Below, piece after piece: positions 22,808 through 31,921 of a DNA stretch of 53,547 nucleotides (within the stretch, counting starts at the first letter, position 1; every line of letters starts with the position of its first letter). Origin of the DNA: Fuerstiella sp. (lineage in GTDB: Bacteria; Planctomycetota; Planctomycetia; Planctomycetales; Planctomycetaceae); assembly GCA_029941865.1 (NCBI GenBank), contig JAPYTO010000017.1:1-53547 (forward strand), in the 5' to 3' direction. The notes under the pieces are model-generated. The model worked only from the letters and a program-made list of their open reading frames with translations, was not told the DNA's origin and searched no databases. The translations under genes were made by a program, and so were the position numbers.

Positions 22808-25645
22808 CTACCTCACATAAATGAATTCGTTGCTGGCAAACAGACTCTGACAGAATACGGCCCATGCCTGCTGTCGCCCGGTTTCGTCAACTCCCGTGGC
22901 ACCGATCGACTGCGAGGTCAGTTCGCCGATGAATGCGATCGCACGTTGAATTTCGTCCTCGGACGGAAGACGCCCCACCGTCCGTTCATAGGCCATTTCC
23001 ACGCGTTCAATATCATCCATGCCGCGTTCCAGCAACGTCGAGGCCATGCTGCTGGCGGAATCCATCACCAGATCGGAGTTCATCATTAGAAGCGCCTGAG
23101 GAGCGACCACCGTAGAAGCGCGGTGCCCCGTCGGCATGGTTGGATCGGGAAAGTCGAATTGAGCAAACAGCGAGTATAGATTGTTGCGAATCACCGGCAG
23201 GTACATAGCACGCCGCAGGCTGTCATATTTGGTGTGATCCACCGATGTGTGATTGAAGACAAACTGTCGATTTCGAAGCGGCACCGTCTTGCCACCGATG
23301 CTTGTATCCAGCCGGTCAGAAACAGCCAGCACGGAATCGCGAATCTGTTCGGCTTCCAGTCGTTGCAGACGAAACTTCCACAGCAACAGGTTTTCCGGAT
23401 CCACGTCTGCGGGACCTGTCGCAGCAACTGCGTGCCGTTTTTCAGCAGGATGAATCGACGCCATCTGGTACGTGTTGGAAGAAAGAATCAGCCGATGTTG
23501 ATCCTTCACGGACCAGCCGGAAGCCATGAATCGGTGGGCCAGCCAGTCCAGCAGTTCCGGATGCGACGGACGATCACCAAGTCGGCCGAAGTTTTCGGTC
23601 GTGCCAACGATACCGCGGCCGAAATGCCAGCTCCAGACACGATTCACGAAGACTCGGGCCGATAATGGGTGCTGAGTGCTTGACATCCACCGAACCAACT
23701 CCAGTCGACCGCTTTGACCGGCCGGAAGCACAGGCCGCACCGTTGATGTCCGCATGACTTCGGGGAACTCACGAGTCACCGGCTTACCGAGATTCAGGTG
23801 ACTGCCGCGAATGTGAATCGGCAGACTGCTCAGGATCGTCTGTTCACCAACTCCCATCGACGCCGGTTCGTCAGGAGCGTTGCTTTCCAGAATTCGAGCC
23901 TCGTCTTCCAGTCGGTAGTATTCTGCCAGAGTCTCCGCGCCAAAGGCAAACTCCACTTTCGGCGGAACGGCAAGAAATCCCGACAGGTCGTGCACAGCCG
24001 CTCGCGCTGCTTTCAACCGCGCGTCGGTCAGCGTCTTTTGTGGAGGATCCATTTTTTGCGCGGCCGCATACGCCGTTTCGGCTTCCGCAAACACAGTACG
24101 AAAATGTTTATCGATGCCATCAACGTCGTCCGCAGCCGCCAACCTGTGCCACTGGCTGAAGAACGGATCGTCCTGGTTGTATTCCAGGTGAAGTCGACAG
24201 TGATGCAGAATTCTGGGATGCAGTCCGAGTGGTGCGGCGATCGCTTCGACCATGGCCAATGGAGCGGACGGTTCGAACTTCGTGGCGGCCACAAGATACT
24301 CGGTCGCTTTTGCCCGGGCTTCGCCCCGCAGTTTGACGATCGCTTTGGACTTAAACGATGCCGCCGCACTTTTCTTCTTCGCGATCTCAGCGTCAATCTC
24401 CTTCAGCCTGGCCTTGTCCTCCTCCGTAGCAAACGAATGCTGATGCCAGTGTTTAATGACTCCGGTCTTCGTGTCTGCAAACGTTCGTGTGCTCTTAAAA
24501 ATGGCTGCCAGAGCGTAGTAGTCAGTCTGTTTGAGCGGGTCGAATTTGTGGTCGTGGCAGCGAACACATCCGAACGTCATACCCAGAAATGCCTTGCCAG
24601 TGGTGTCCAGCTGCTCGTCAATGGTATCCATGACGAGCTTTTCCATGTCCGGTTCCGCCAGCACTTTTGCACCAAGCACCAGAAATCCGGTGGCTATCTT
24701 AGTTTCCTGATTTGCTTCGGGCAGCAGGTCACCGGCAATTTGTTCGACCATAAAACGGTCGAACGGTTTGTCGTTATTAAACGCGTCGACAACATAGTCG
24801 CGATAGCGCCAGGCAAGGCCAAAGGCGAGGTTCTCGTCCAGACCGTTGGAATCCGCGTAGCGAGCAACATCAAGCCAGTGTCGTCCCCAGCGCACACCGT
24901 AGTGCGGCGACTGCAGCAGTCGCTCCATCACTTTGTTGAAAGCCTCGTCGGATTCGTCCGCCAGAAACGCGGCGACTTCCTCTGGCGTCGGCGGAAGTCC
25001 GATCAGATTATAGGTGATTCGACGGATCAAAGTGCGCTTGTCGGCAGCCGGTGCCGGACGCAGCCCACTGGCTTCCAGCTGTGCCAACACGAATGCGTCA
25101 ACCGGATTCTTTACCCATGATGCCTCTTTGACGTCAGGAATCGCCGGATTGGCCACAGGCCTGAAGGACCAGAACTTCCGTCCGTCGTCAATGCTCATGC
25201 CAGTCGGACCGGTCTCAGTGTTGCTCACGGCTTCGATCCGCGGATCCGGCGCACCCATGGCCACCCAATTCTCCAGCACCGCAACCAGAACAGGCGACAG
25301 GGCGTTCTTCGGCGGCATCTGCAGATCACGGTTCTTGTAACGGATCGCTTCTATCAGCAGACTCTTTTCGGGATCACCGGCAACAAGTGAAGGGCCTGTG
25401 TCACCACCCTGCATAACCCCCGCCCTGAAATCCAGCCGCAGACCACCGTTTACTTCGCCGGCGGAATGGCACTCGTAACAATGTTCCACCAGAATCGGCC
25501 GGACACTCTTTTCAAAGAATTCGAGTGCGGCACCATCCAGAACAACGTCGTCAGCGCAAGCCGATGTCGCCAAACACGCAAACAGAGCAAGGCCTGCAAG
25601 GCGGAATGTGGATTGTGTGGTGGGAGGAAAAGGCGGACGTGGCAT
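22808..25645 (-). CDS. PSCyt1-DUF1549-DUF1553 cytochrome-like protein
   Basis: This 945-residue protein has a signal peptide (about residues 14-31, [16 protein letters not shown]). A planctomycete-type cytochrome c domain with the haem motif CYECH (56-60) and the motif MPPKN (110-114) follows. The DUF1549 domain (about 177-385) includes [32 protein letters not shown] and a second Cxx[13 protein letters not shown] (360-370). A spacer with a Lys/Ala-rich coiled-coil-like stretch precedes the DUF1553 domain (about 660-930, [19 protein letters not shown]). It is thought to act outside the cytoplasmic membrane, perhaps in electron transfer coupled to polymer breakdown. The ATG at 25643-25645 has AAGG upstream. 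The DUF1501 gene is 2 bases downstream. Confidence 0.93.
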   Translation of the reverse strand: MPRPPFPPTTQSTFRLAGLALFACLATSACADDVVLDGAALEFFEKSVRPILVEHCYECHSAGEVNGGLRLDFRAGVMQGGDTGPSLVAGDPEKSLLIEAIRYKNRDLQMPPKNALSPVLVAVLENWVAMGAPDPRIEAVSNTETGPTGMSIDDGRKFWSFRPVANPAIPDVKEASWVKNPVDAFVLAQLEASGLRPAPAADKRTLIRRITYNLIGLPPTPEEVAAFLADESDEAFNKVMERLLQSPHYGVRWGRHWLDVARYADSNGLDENLAFGLAWRYRDYVVDAFNNDKPFDRFMVEQIAGDLLPEANQETKIATGFLVLGAKVLAEPDMEKLVMDTIDEQLDTTGKAFLGMTFGCVRCHDHKFDPLKQTDYYALAAIFKSTRTFADTKTGVIKHWHQHSFATEEDKARLKEIDAEIAKKKSAAASFKSKAIVKLRGEARAKATEYLVAATKFEPSAPLAMVEAIAAPLGLHPRILHHCRLHLEYNQDDPFFSQWHRLAAADDVDGIDKHFRTVFAEAETAYAAAQKMDPPQKTLTDARLKAARAAVHDLSGFLAVPPKVEFAFGAETLAEYYRLEDEARILESNAPDEPASMGVGEQTILSSLPIHIRGSHLNLGKPVTREFPEVMRTSTVRPVLPAGQSGRLELVRWMSSTQHPLSARVFVNRVWSWHFGRGIVGTTENFGRLGDRPSHPELLDWLAHRFMASGWSVKDQHRLILSSNTYQMASIHPAEKRHAVAATGPADVDPENLLLWKFRLQRLEAEQIRDSVLAVSDRLDTSIGGKTVPLRNRQFVFNHTSVDHTKYDSLRRAMYLPVIRNNLYSLFAQFDFPDPTMPTGHRASTVVAPQALLMMNSDLVMDSASSMASTLLERGMDDIERVEMAYERTVGRLPSEDEIQRAIAFIGELTSQSIGATGVDETGRQQAWAVFCQSLFASNEFIYVR

Positions 25646-26150
25646 AGTTATACCTTGGCCCAAATTGTAAGCCCCGCTCGCCGCAAACGCGACTGTGAAT
25701 GTCCGATCCCCGATAATGAACACCCGGATGCTGACATTTCACTGCAGCACAGCCCGCGCCGTTGGCGCATAACGTTCAACCGGGCTTGCTGTACGCGAGT
25801 CTCCCTTTGCTGATCGCGGGTCTCCCGCACCCGCACCCGGCTGACCGAAGGTCTCACCTGCACGGCAAGCACTACGCAATGGCAGTACGGAGACCTGCGG
25901 TCGAACAAAGGACGAGGTCCGGAGACGTGCGCCCAGCGCGTACTTGCGCGGAGGTATCAGGGGACTTACGTCCCCCGCTCGCCCTGCACGCCGCATCCGG
26001 TCGGCTTCGGCGGAAATTGCCGCGTAGCTTGCCTGACCCTAAGTTTGGCAGCGGTGATTCGGCGCAGAAGGTCAAACGCGGGTTCTCGTGCATGCGGATC
26101 AAGCTACGATTCCTCACGATCCGAATTCCTGCTACCGCCAACACTGCGTC
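25646..26150. other. intergenic region with long repeat
   Basis: About 500 bases lie between divergent genes. Most is the repeat at 25790-25990. Open frames across it have repeat-derived composition and are not considered genes. Confidence 0.6.
25790..25990. repeat. palindromic repeat, related to 31751-31880 and 28396-28450
   Basis: The stretch starts GTACGCGAGTCTCCC. It contains arms GACCGAAGGTCTC and GAGACCTGCGGTC and ends with CAGGGGACTTACGTCCCCCG plus CTCGCC. The first part resembles 31751-31880, and the last part resembles 28396-28422. Confidence 0.7.
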
Positions 26151-26894
26151 ATGGCTGCTTATCGCGAACACATCACCGTCAGCGGGACGCTGGGCATTGC
26201 CTATGCGTTTGCCGCGGTGTTTGCGCTGGGGTTCTCAATGACTCAGGCCATGATTGCGGCGATTCTGACATGGATTGCCGGCATGCTGCCGGATATGGAT
26301 TCGCAAAGTGGCAAACCCGTCCGGGAGCTGTTCGGAGTGACGGCCGCTCTGGCACCGTTGCTGTTGCTGCAGCATACGAATCAGCTGGGCGTCAGCGGCG
26401 ATCGCGTGATGTTGTTTGCGCTGCTGCTGTACGGCGGAGTCCGATATGGTGGAGCGGCAGTGCTGGGAAAACTGACCGTGCATCGCGGCATGTTTCACAG
26501 CATCCCGGCACTGGTCATCGCCGCCGAAGTAACGTTTCTGACGTACCACAGCCCTGATCTCCGAGTTCGCTTGCTGATGGCGATGGGGGTAGCCCTGGGC
26601 TTTATGTCTCATCTGGTACTGGACGAAATGTACAGCGTGCAGTGGGATGGGGTCCGGATCAAACTGAGCAAATCGGCTGGCAGCGCTGTGAAATTCTTCG
26701 GCAAAGACGCGCTGCCGAATGGCGTGGCTCTCGGACTGATGATGTTTCTGACGTACGCCAGCCTGACGTCAGCCGGCATCCTGAAAGCTCCTAATCAGGA
26801 ACCTGCCCCGGAGATGCTGGAGCTGACCGGAACGCTGGATGACGCTCCCGCTTTTCGCATGGCTGATGAACCGACGGATTCGGTGTATCGCTAG
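26151..26894 (+). CDS. YdjM-like membrane metal-dependent hydrolase
   Basis: The 247-residue protein matches the YdjM (DUF457, LexA-regulated inner-membrane hydrolase) pattern. Hydrophobic helices alternate with conserved polar motifs: MLPDMDSQSGKP (Asp48, Asp50), VHRGMFHS (111-117) and HLVLDEMYSVQWDG. These residues probably bind metal at the membrane face. At least six membrane segments are visible, and a soluble 45-residue tail ends the protein. I chose the ATG at 26151 because it starts MAAYREHITVSGT, as in relatives; a longer frame to 26088 lacks support. No ribosome-binding site is obvious. The role is unknown beyond the family. Confidence 0.85.
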   Translation: MAAYREHITVSGTLGIAYAFAAVFALGFSMTQAMIAAILTWIAGMLPDMDSQSGKPVRELFGVTAALAPLLLLQHTNQLGVSGDRVMLFALLLYGGVRYGGAAVLGKLTVHRGMFHSIPALVIAAEVTFLTYHSPDLRVRLLMAMGVALGFMSHLVLDEMYSVQWDGVRIKLSKSAGSAVKFFGKDALPNGVALGLMMFLTYASLTSAGILKAPNQEPAPEMLELTGTLDDAPAFRMADEPTDSVYR

Positions 26895-26998
26895 CGGCGG
26901 TGCGTGACCGGCTTTCAATGATCGTTCAACCACAGACACGAGTTGTGTATCGATCGGAAGAAAGTCATCCCGTTTGCTGCACACCCTGCGATTGACGG

Positions 26999-27026
26999 TT
27001 GAATTGCCGCAGTCCCGGCCTAATCT
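26999..27026 (+). promoter_or_regulatory. possible sigma-70 type promoter of leuB
   Basis: TTGAAT (26999-27004) and TAATCT (27021-27026) are 16 bases apart and about 90 bases upstream of the leuB start. No attenuator-type leader peptide rich in Leu was seen. Confidence 0.3.
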
Positions 27027-27118
27027 GTGCGAATTCATCGAGTCCCGGTCTATTTGAAAGGCCGGATCTCTTTGCGGCAACAATCAACAATCGCGATATT
27101 CAGACAGAGGTTTTCGTT

Positions 27119-28189
27119 ATGGACGCAAAGATCGTCCTGTTGCCGGGTGACGGCATTGGTCCCGAAATTGTGGCTCAGGGTAAGCGAGTCCTTGAAGCCA
27201 TCGCAACAAATTTCGGGCACACGTTCGCTATGGCGGAACACCCCATTGGTGGCAATGCCATCGACGACTTTGGTGACCCGTTGCCACAGCCCACAATCGA
27301 CGCCTGCAAAGATTCGGATGCCATTCTTCTGGGTGCCGTCGGCGGTCCGAAATGGGATGATCCGACAGCCAAGACACGCCCCGAAGTCGGGCTGCTGAAG
27401 ATCCGTCAGGAATTGGGGCTGTTTGCCAACCTGCGTCCGATCAATACGTTTGACGAACTGGTCGATGCTTCGCCGTTGCGACGTGAGATCGTCGCCGGCA
27501 CAGACATCCTGTTCTTTCGGGAACTCACCGGTGGCATCTACTTTGGCGATTCCGGACGTCGCCCGCACGAATCCGGAGAAGAAGCGTACAACGAAATGGT
27601 GTACTCGACCGGCGAAGTCGAACGCATCGTACGTTTGGCAGCGGCCGCCGCCAAAGAGCGTCGCGGCAAGCTTACGTCCGTTGACAAGGCCAACGTGCTG
27701 GAAGTTTCACGACTGTGGCGTCAGGTGGCAGGACGAGTGGTCAAGGAAGAGTTTCCCGAAATCGAATACGAGGTTGTTCTTGTCGACGCGATGGCCATGC
27801 ATTTGATTTCGCGGCCGAAGGATTTTGATGTTGTTGTCACCGGCAACATGTTCGGCGACATCCTGACCGACGCGGCATCCATGCTGCCTGGATCATTGGG
27901 CCTGCTTCCATCGGCATCGATCGGCAGCGACGGCCCGGGTTTGTACGAACCGATCCACGGTTCTGCCCCCGACATTGCTGGCCAGAACGTCGCCAATCCA
28001 CTGGCAACATTTCTGGCGGCAGCCATGCTGCTGCGGCACTCGCTGAATTTGAACGAAGAAGCTGAAGCGATTGAATCAGCCGTGTCAGCGACGCTGCAGT
28101 CCGGCCATCGCACCAAAGACATCGCAGCGGGCGGGACGTCGATTTCCACGACAGTGATGGGCGACCTTGTGGTTCAGCAGCTGGGCTAA
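27119..28189 (+). CDS. leuB: 3-isopropylmalate dehydrogenase
   Basis: This 356-residue protein is a full-length LeuB: the N-terminal KIVLLPGDGIGPEIV, the NAD-binding and substrate-binding segments GAVGGPKWDDP and RELTGGIYFG, the metal-binding VDAMAMHL and MFGDILTDAASML, and the C-terminal GLYEPIHGSAPDIAGQ. It oxidises and decarboxylates 3-isopropylmalate to 4-methyl-2-oxopentanoate with NAD in leucine biosynthesis, in the cytoplasm. The ATG at 27119 has AGAGG nine bases upstream. No other leu gene is adjacent, so leuB stands apart from leuA and leuCD. Confidence 0.97.
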   Translation: MDAKIVLLPGDGIGPEIVAQGKRVLEAIATNFGHTFAMAEHPIGGNAIDDFGDPLPQPTIDACKDSDAILLGAVGGPKWDDPTAKTRPEVGLLKIRQELGLFANLRPINTFDELVDASPLRREIVAGTDILFFRELTGGIYFGDSGRRPHESGEEAYNEMVYSTGEVERIVRLAAAAAKERRGKLTSVDKANVLEVSRLWRQVAGRVVKEEFPEIEYEVVLVDAMAMHLISRPKDFDVVVTGNMFGDILTDAASMLPGSLGLLPSASIGSDGPGLYEPIHGSAPDIAGQNVANPLATFLAAAMLLRHSLNLNEEAEAIESAVSATLQSGHRTKDIAAGGTSISTTVMGDLVVQQLG

Positions 28190-28240
28190 TGCGGAAACAC
28201 GTGGGCCAGACACGCAGGATCGCGATGCCCACCCAGCGCA

Positions 28241-28306
28241 TGTGTGCCACTGGCGCTGCCAGTGCCTTGAGCCTCACGAAAACACTGGCGAAGCCAGTGG
28301 CACACA
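28241..28306. repeat. tandem hairpins CACTGGC-N3-GCCAGTG
   Basis: Two copies of CACTGGC-N3-GCCAGTG lie about 20 bases apart, one with GCT and one with GAA as loop. Outer arms TGTGTGCCACTGGC (28241-28254) and GCCAGTGGCACACA (28293-28306) also pair, so the unit can form either two small hairpins or one long stem. Confidence 0.85.
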
Positions 28307-28402
28307 ACCCCTCATTTAATCACCGACATGGCGGCAGTGCAGGTGGCCGGCCAACAAAAACTGGCAGCCGGCACGATGTCGAACGTGCGAACGAATCAGG
28401 GG

Positions 28403-28450
28403 ACTGACGTCCTCCGCTCGCCAATCATAAGGCGAGCCGGGTACGTCAGT
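28403..28450. repeat. inverted repeat with GGGGACTGACGTCC
   Basis: ACTGACGT (28403-28410) pairs with ACGTCAGT (28443-28450), and CCGCTCGCC pairs with GGCGAGCCGG nearer the centre, with one mismatch. The left half matches the right part of the 25790-25990 repeat. Confidence 0.7.
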
Positions 28451-28503
28451 GCCCGGTTCCTAAGCAACATCAACCAGTCGCGGTAGAAACAGACGCACTC
28501 AAT

Positions 28504-29883
28504 TCAGCGCTGACGCAGGCAGCAGGACTTGTACTTTTTTCCGGAACCGCAGGGACACGGATCGTTGCGACGGGGCGTGGCATCACTGCGCGGTGTGGCA
28601 GCGTCAGCGGTGGTCGCTGTCGTGGCTGAGCGCTGCTCCATGATCAAAGCTGCCGGTCGGCGACTTTTGACCAAAGCGGCCATCTGCTGCATGGCCGGAT
28701 CCACGTGATTGAAGAATTTTCGATAGCCGGCACACAGAAAGTTCAGGCCGTCCTGGCCGTCGGGCGTCTGCAGAAAACGATTCTTGGGACATTCTCCGTT
28801 GCAGGCGTTACGAACCTCGCAGTCCAGGCAGTACTGCGGCAGAGTGTTCAGTTTGGCGTCGCCAAAGGCCTGCTGTCGCCCTGAGTTCACCAGATCTTCC
28901 AGCGGAACGAAGTTCAGATTGCCCAGCCGGTAATCCGGCTCGACGTAGTGGTCGCAGCTGTACACGTCGCCGTTGTGTTCCATCGCCAAAGCTCGCCCAC
29001 ACGTACGCCGGAAGACGCACAACGACGGTTCCACGCCCACCCATGCACTGAGTGCCTGGTCGAAGATCTGCACGAACATCCGACCGACGTCGCGTTGAAT
29101 CCATTCGTCAAAGACGTCACACAGAAAGCTGCCAAATTGTTCCGGCAAAACGCTGCGAGAACTAACGGCGCTGGCAGCCGCGTCAAAGGCTGTGAATTGG
29201 TCGGCGGTGACAGCCTGACCTTCGGCATGTCGGCCCACACCGGATCGTTCCACAATCGGGATAAATTGCAGGTACTGACAACCCACGTCTCGCAGGTAAC
29301 GATAAATGCGTGCGCCGTGATCACCGTTCAGACGATTCACGACGACCAGTGCATTGAACTCAACACCAAATTTCTTCAGCTTCCTGATCGCAGCAATGAC
29401 TTTGGCATGACTGCCCTGGCCTTGATGGTCTATTCGGTAGGCATCGTGCAAATCGGCGGGGCCGTCGATGGACAGACCGATCAGAAACCCGTTCTTCAGG
29501 AAGAAGCGGCACCAGTCGTCGTCCAGCAGAATTCCATTGGTCTGCAGCGTGTTGGTAATTTTCATGCCCGGTCGAGCGTACTGCTGCTGGATTTCGACGC
29601 AGTGTTCGAAGAACTCCACGCCCAATAGAGTTGGCTCGCCGCCCTGCCAGGCAAAGGTGACTTCCGCGGTTCCGGGCGGCTGAGCGTCAATGTACTGGCG
29701 GATATACGATGCCAGGCAATCGTCGGCCATCTTCCATTTGTTGCCCTTTGGATAAAGCTCCTCTTTGTGCAGGTAATAGCAATACGTGCAATCCAGGTTG
29801 CAGATCGGCCCGATGGGCTTGGTCATCACATGGAAGGGCTGATCCGTGAACTGAGCCGTCAGACTTGGTGTCTGGTTGGACAT
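28504..29883 (-). CDS. radical-SAM sulfatase maturase with SEC-C tail
   Basis: The 459-residue protein has the radical-SAM cluster CNLDCTYCYY (Cys28, Cys32, Cys35) directly after the MTKPIGPI segment typical of anaerobic sulfatase-maturating enzymes. WQGGEPTLLG, LQTNGIL and LSIDGP follow. The C-terminal SPASM region contains two auxiliary-cluster cysteine sets (CVFRRTCG with YSCDHY, and CLDCEVRNACNGEC). The last 20 residues are a SEC-C zinc motif, DPCPCGSGKKYKSCC. The enzyme converts a Cys or Ser in sulfatases to formylglycine before export. All three sulfatases in this window carry Cys at that site. No clear ribosome-binding site precedes the ATG. It is not in an operon with a sulfatase. Confidence 0.93.
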   Translation of the reverse strand: MSNQTPSLTAQFTDQPFHVMTKPIGPICNLDCTYCYYLHKEELYPKGNKWKMADDCLASYIRQYIDAQPPGTAEVTFAWQGGEPTLLGVEFFEHCVEIQQQYARPGMKITNTLQTNGILLDDDWCRFFLKNGFLIGLSIDGPADLHDAYRIDHQGQGSHAKVIAAIRKLKKFGVEFNALVVVNRLNGDHGARIYRYLRDVGCQYLQFIPIVERSGVGRHAEGQAVTADQFTAFDAAASAVSSRSVLPEQFGSFLCDVFDEWIQRDVGRMFVQIFDQALSAWVGVEPSLCVFRRTCGRALAMEHNGDVYSCDHYVEPDYRLGNLNFVPLEDLVNSGRQQAFGDAKLNTLPQYCLDCEVRNACNGECPKNRFLQTPDGQDGLNFLCAGYRKFFNHVDPAMQQMAALVKSRRPAALIMEQRSATTATTADAATPRSDATPRRNDPCPCGSGKKYKSCCLRQR

Positions 29884-30010
29884 GCCGTGAGAAAACTTGC
29901 GGTTTGTGGTGAGAATGGGCTGGAGCAGCGGATGTTAACGCATAGACTGCAATTACACCGCCGATGAGCTCTGTGCGTGCCCGAAACCGGTGAATTTGAT
30001 TCAGAATACC

Positions 30011-31735
30011 ATGAAACCCAACAGCAGTCTGCTGTCGCGAATACTGCACTCAGCGTCAGAACTTATTAACTATCGGGCGTCCCTGGCTCGGATTCGTTTT
30101 CAGGAAGGCGAGTCTCACGTCCGTGAATCGTCGGAACAGGGCCTGTTGCGCCGCCGCTTGCGAGCCAGCGCGATGGTCCTGCTGATGGCAAAGGTGGCGA
30201 TTACTATTCGTACGATGGCGCTGTCCGGCTCGCCCGACTGGCTGGATTGCCTTATTTTCCTGGGATTACTGTTGGCCTCCGCATGGCTCTACAGCCCACG
30301 GAATGTTTCTGCGCTCTGGTTGCGGACTATCGAAACTTTGATGTTTCTGGGAGTGTCGCTGCAACTCGGCCTGCATTTGCACGAAGACCTGCGGCACTAC
30401 GCAACAGTTCAGACCACGACCGCGGAAGAAAACACGGGGGCGGCCGTAGCATTCGTGACGGCCGTGAAAGACCAGATCATCGCCACATTTGGTTTGATGA
30501 TGATCTACGGTATGTTTATTCCGAACACTCCGCGACGCGCAGCGCTGATGGTGTTTCTGATGGCGATCACTCCAGCCGTCGTCATCGGCCTCCATGAATC
30601 ATCCATTGCCGCGATTGAAACGTTTCGCATCGAGCACATCGCTTCTGCCGGGCTGTTCTCGGGTAACCTGCTGGCCCTGGCCGTGGGAGCCGGCTGTGCC
30701 ATCTACGGCACGGCAATTATGAATCGCTGGAGAAGTCGTGCCCTGGAGGCAGAACAGCTGGGGCAGTACCGCCTGGGAGAAAAAATCGGCAGCGGGGGAA
30801 TGGGCGACGTGTATCTTGCGGAACACCGACTGCTGAAACGATTGTGCGCCGTCAAACTCATTCGCAGCGAACTGTCGGAAGATCCGGTCATCCTGAAACG
30901 TTTTCAGCGCGAAGTCCAGACGACGGCAACTCTGACGCACTGGAACACGGTGCAGGTATTTGACTACGGCCAGATGACTGACGGCACGTTCTTTTATGTT
31001 ATGGAACACCTGCACGGAAAGAATCTGAAGCAGGCGGTCACGGAATTCGGACCAATGCCGGAAGATCGGGTAATCTTTATTCTGCGACAGATCTGCAACG
31101 CTCTGCGAGAAGCGGCGGCTCGAAAACTGGTCCATCGCGACATCAAACCCAGTAACGTGTTCCTGGCACACGTCGGCGAGCGTTTTGATGTTGTGAAGCT
31201 GCTGGACTTTGGGTTGGTGCGGCCGCTCACGTCCACAGCGGATGCGGAATTGTCAGTCGTCAACGACATCAAAGGATCGCCACGCTACATGTGCCCCGAA
31301 CAGGCTCAGGGAATCTCGCCGGATACCCGTGGAGATTTATATTCACTCGGAGCAGTCGCCTATTTTCTGTTGACCGGTCGTCCGCCGTTTGACCTGGAAA
31401 ACACGCTGAAACTTGTGATTGCCCACGCTACGCAGGTGCCGCCAACATTCAGTGAAATCGGCGCAGATATCAGTCCGGAATTGAGTGCCGTTGTCATGCG
31501 TTGTCTGTCAAAGCTGCCGGAAGATCGTTTTCAGTCACCCGATGAAATGCTGGACGCGCTGGAGGTCCTTCCGCTGGCGGAAAACTGGAACTGGCGACTC
31601 GCCGAAGCCTGGTGGAAGGAACACTTTTTCGATTGCCTGCGAAAACCAGAGGCCTGCACGGACGAGACTGAGACAACCACCGACAATCACAACGACGAAG
31701 CTCTTGAGGAGACAATCGTCAGTGTGCAACGGTAA
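30011..31735 (+). CDS. membrane Ser/Thr protein kinase with N-terminal membrane domain
   Basis: The 574-residue protein has about five or six hydrophobic segments in residues 50-237 and then a complete protein kinase domain from about residue 253: glycine loop IGSGGMGDVY (about 259-268), AVKLI lysine (Lys282), HRDIKPSN (375-382, catalytic Asp377), LLDFGLV (398-403) and GDLYSLGAVAYFLLTGRPPF. A 60-residue tail ends in Glu/Thr-rich sequence. Most bacterial kinases of this type have the kinase first and a sensor outside; here the membrane part comes first, so the kinase is cytoplasmic after a multi-span region. A GTG at 29990 is in frame but the ATG at 30011 looks more likely. It diverges from the maturase gene, 127 bases away. 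Confidence 0.93.
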   Translation: MKPNSSLLSRILHSASELINYRASLARIRFQEGESHVRESSEQGLLRRRLRASAMVLLMAKVAITIRTMALSGSPDWLDCLIFLGLLLASAWLYSPRNVSALWLRTIETLMFLGVSLQLGLHLHEDLRHYATVQTTTAEENTGAAVAFVTAVKDQIIATFGLMMIYGMFIPNTPRRAALMVFLMAITPAVVIGLHESSIAAIETFRIEHIASAGLFSGNLLALAVGAGCAIYGTAIMNRWRSRALEAEQLGQYRLGEKIGSGGMGDVYLAEHRLLKRLCAVKLIRSELSEDPVILKRFQREVQTTATLTHWNTVQVFDYGQMTDGTFFYVMEHLHGKNLKQAVTEFGPMPEDRVIFILRQICNALREAAARKLVHRDIKPSNVFLAHVGERFDVVKLLDFGLVRPLTSTADAELSVVNDIKGSPRYMCPEQAQGISPDTRGDLYSLGAVAYFLLTGRPPFDLENTLKLVIAHATQVPPTFSEIGADISPELSAVVMRCLSKLPEDRFQSPDEMLDALEVLPLAENWNWRLAEAWWKEHFFDCLRKPEACTDETETTTDNHNDEALEETIVSVQR

Positions 31736-31750
31736 CCTGAGCTTGCACTC

Positions 31751-31880
31751 TGCTGTACGCGGGTCTCCCGACCCCGCACAATTCGGCTGACCGCAGGTTT
31801 CCTCTGCGGGGCACGCACTGCCAGCGACAGCAGAAGAGACCTTCGGTCAGTCCAACGACGGGGTCAGGAGACCCGCGCCG
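31751..31880. repeat. 130-bp palindromic repeat
   Basis: Outer arms GCGGGTCTCCCGACCCCG (31759-31776) and CGGGGTCAGGAGACCCGC (31859-31876) differ by one mismatch. Inner arms CTGACCGCAGGTTTC and AGACCTTCGGTCAG also pair. The unit is related to 25790-25990 and lies between the kinase gene and ung. Confidence 0.85.
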
Positions 31881-31921
31881 AGCTTTCGAACTTGCAAAGA
31901 AACAGGCGGAAAACCTCTCTT

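Larger units (their letters stand above)
28190..28503. other. intergenic region with two repeat units
   Basis: About 310 bases between convergent leuB and the maturase gene hold a double hairpin (28241-28306) and a further inverted repeat (28403-28450). No gene was recognised. Confidence 0.6.

Noticed and set aside
23798..25120. 440-codon open frame opposite the PSCyt1-DUF1549-DUF1553 gene
   Set aside because: It is long, but lies antisense to a gene with haem motifs and has no domain.
25739..26171. several open frames across the repeat at 25.8-26.0 kb
   Set aside because: They are read through palindromic repeat sequence on both strands and show no domain.
28241..28450. CRISPR-like clustering of short repeats
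   Set aside because: The repeats are inverted pairs of different sequence, not evenly spaced direct repeats, and no cas gene is nearby.
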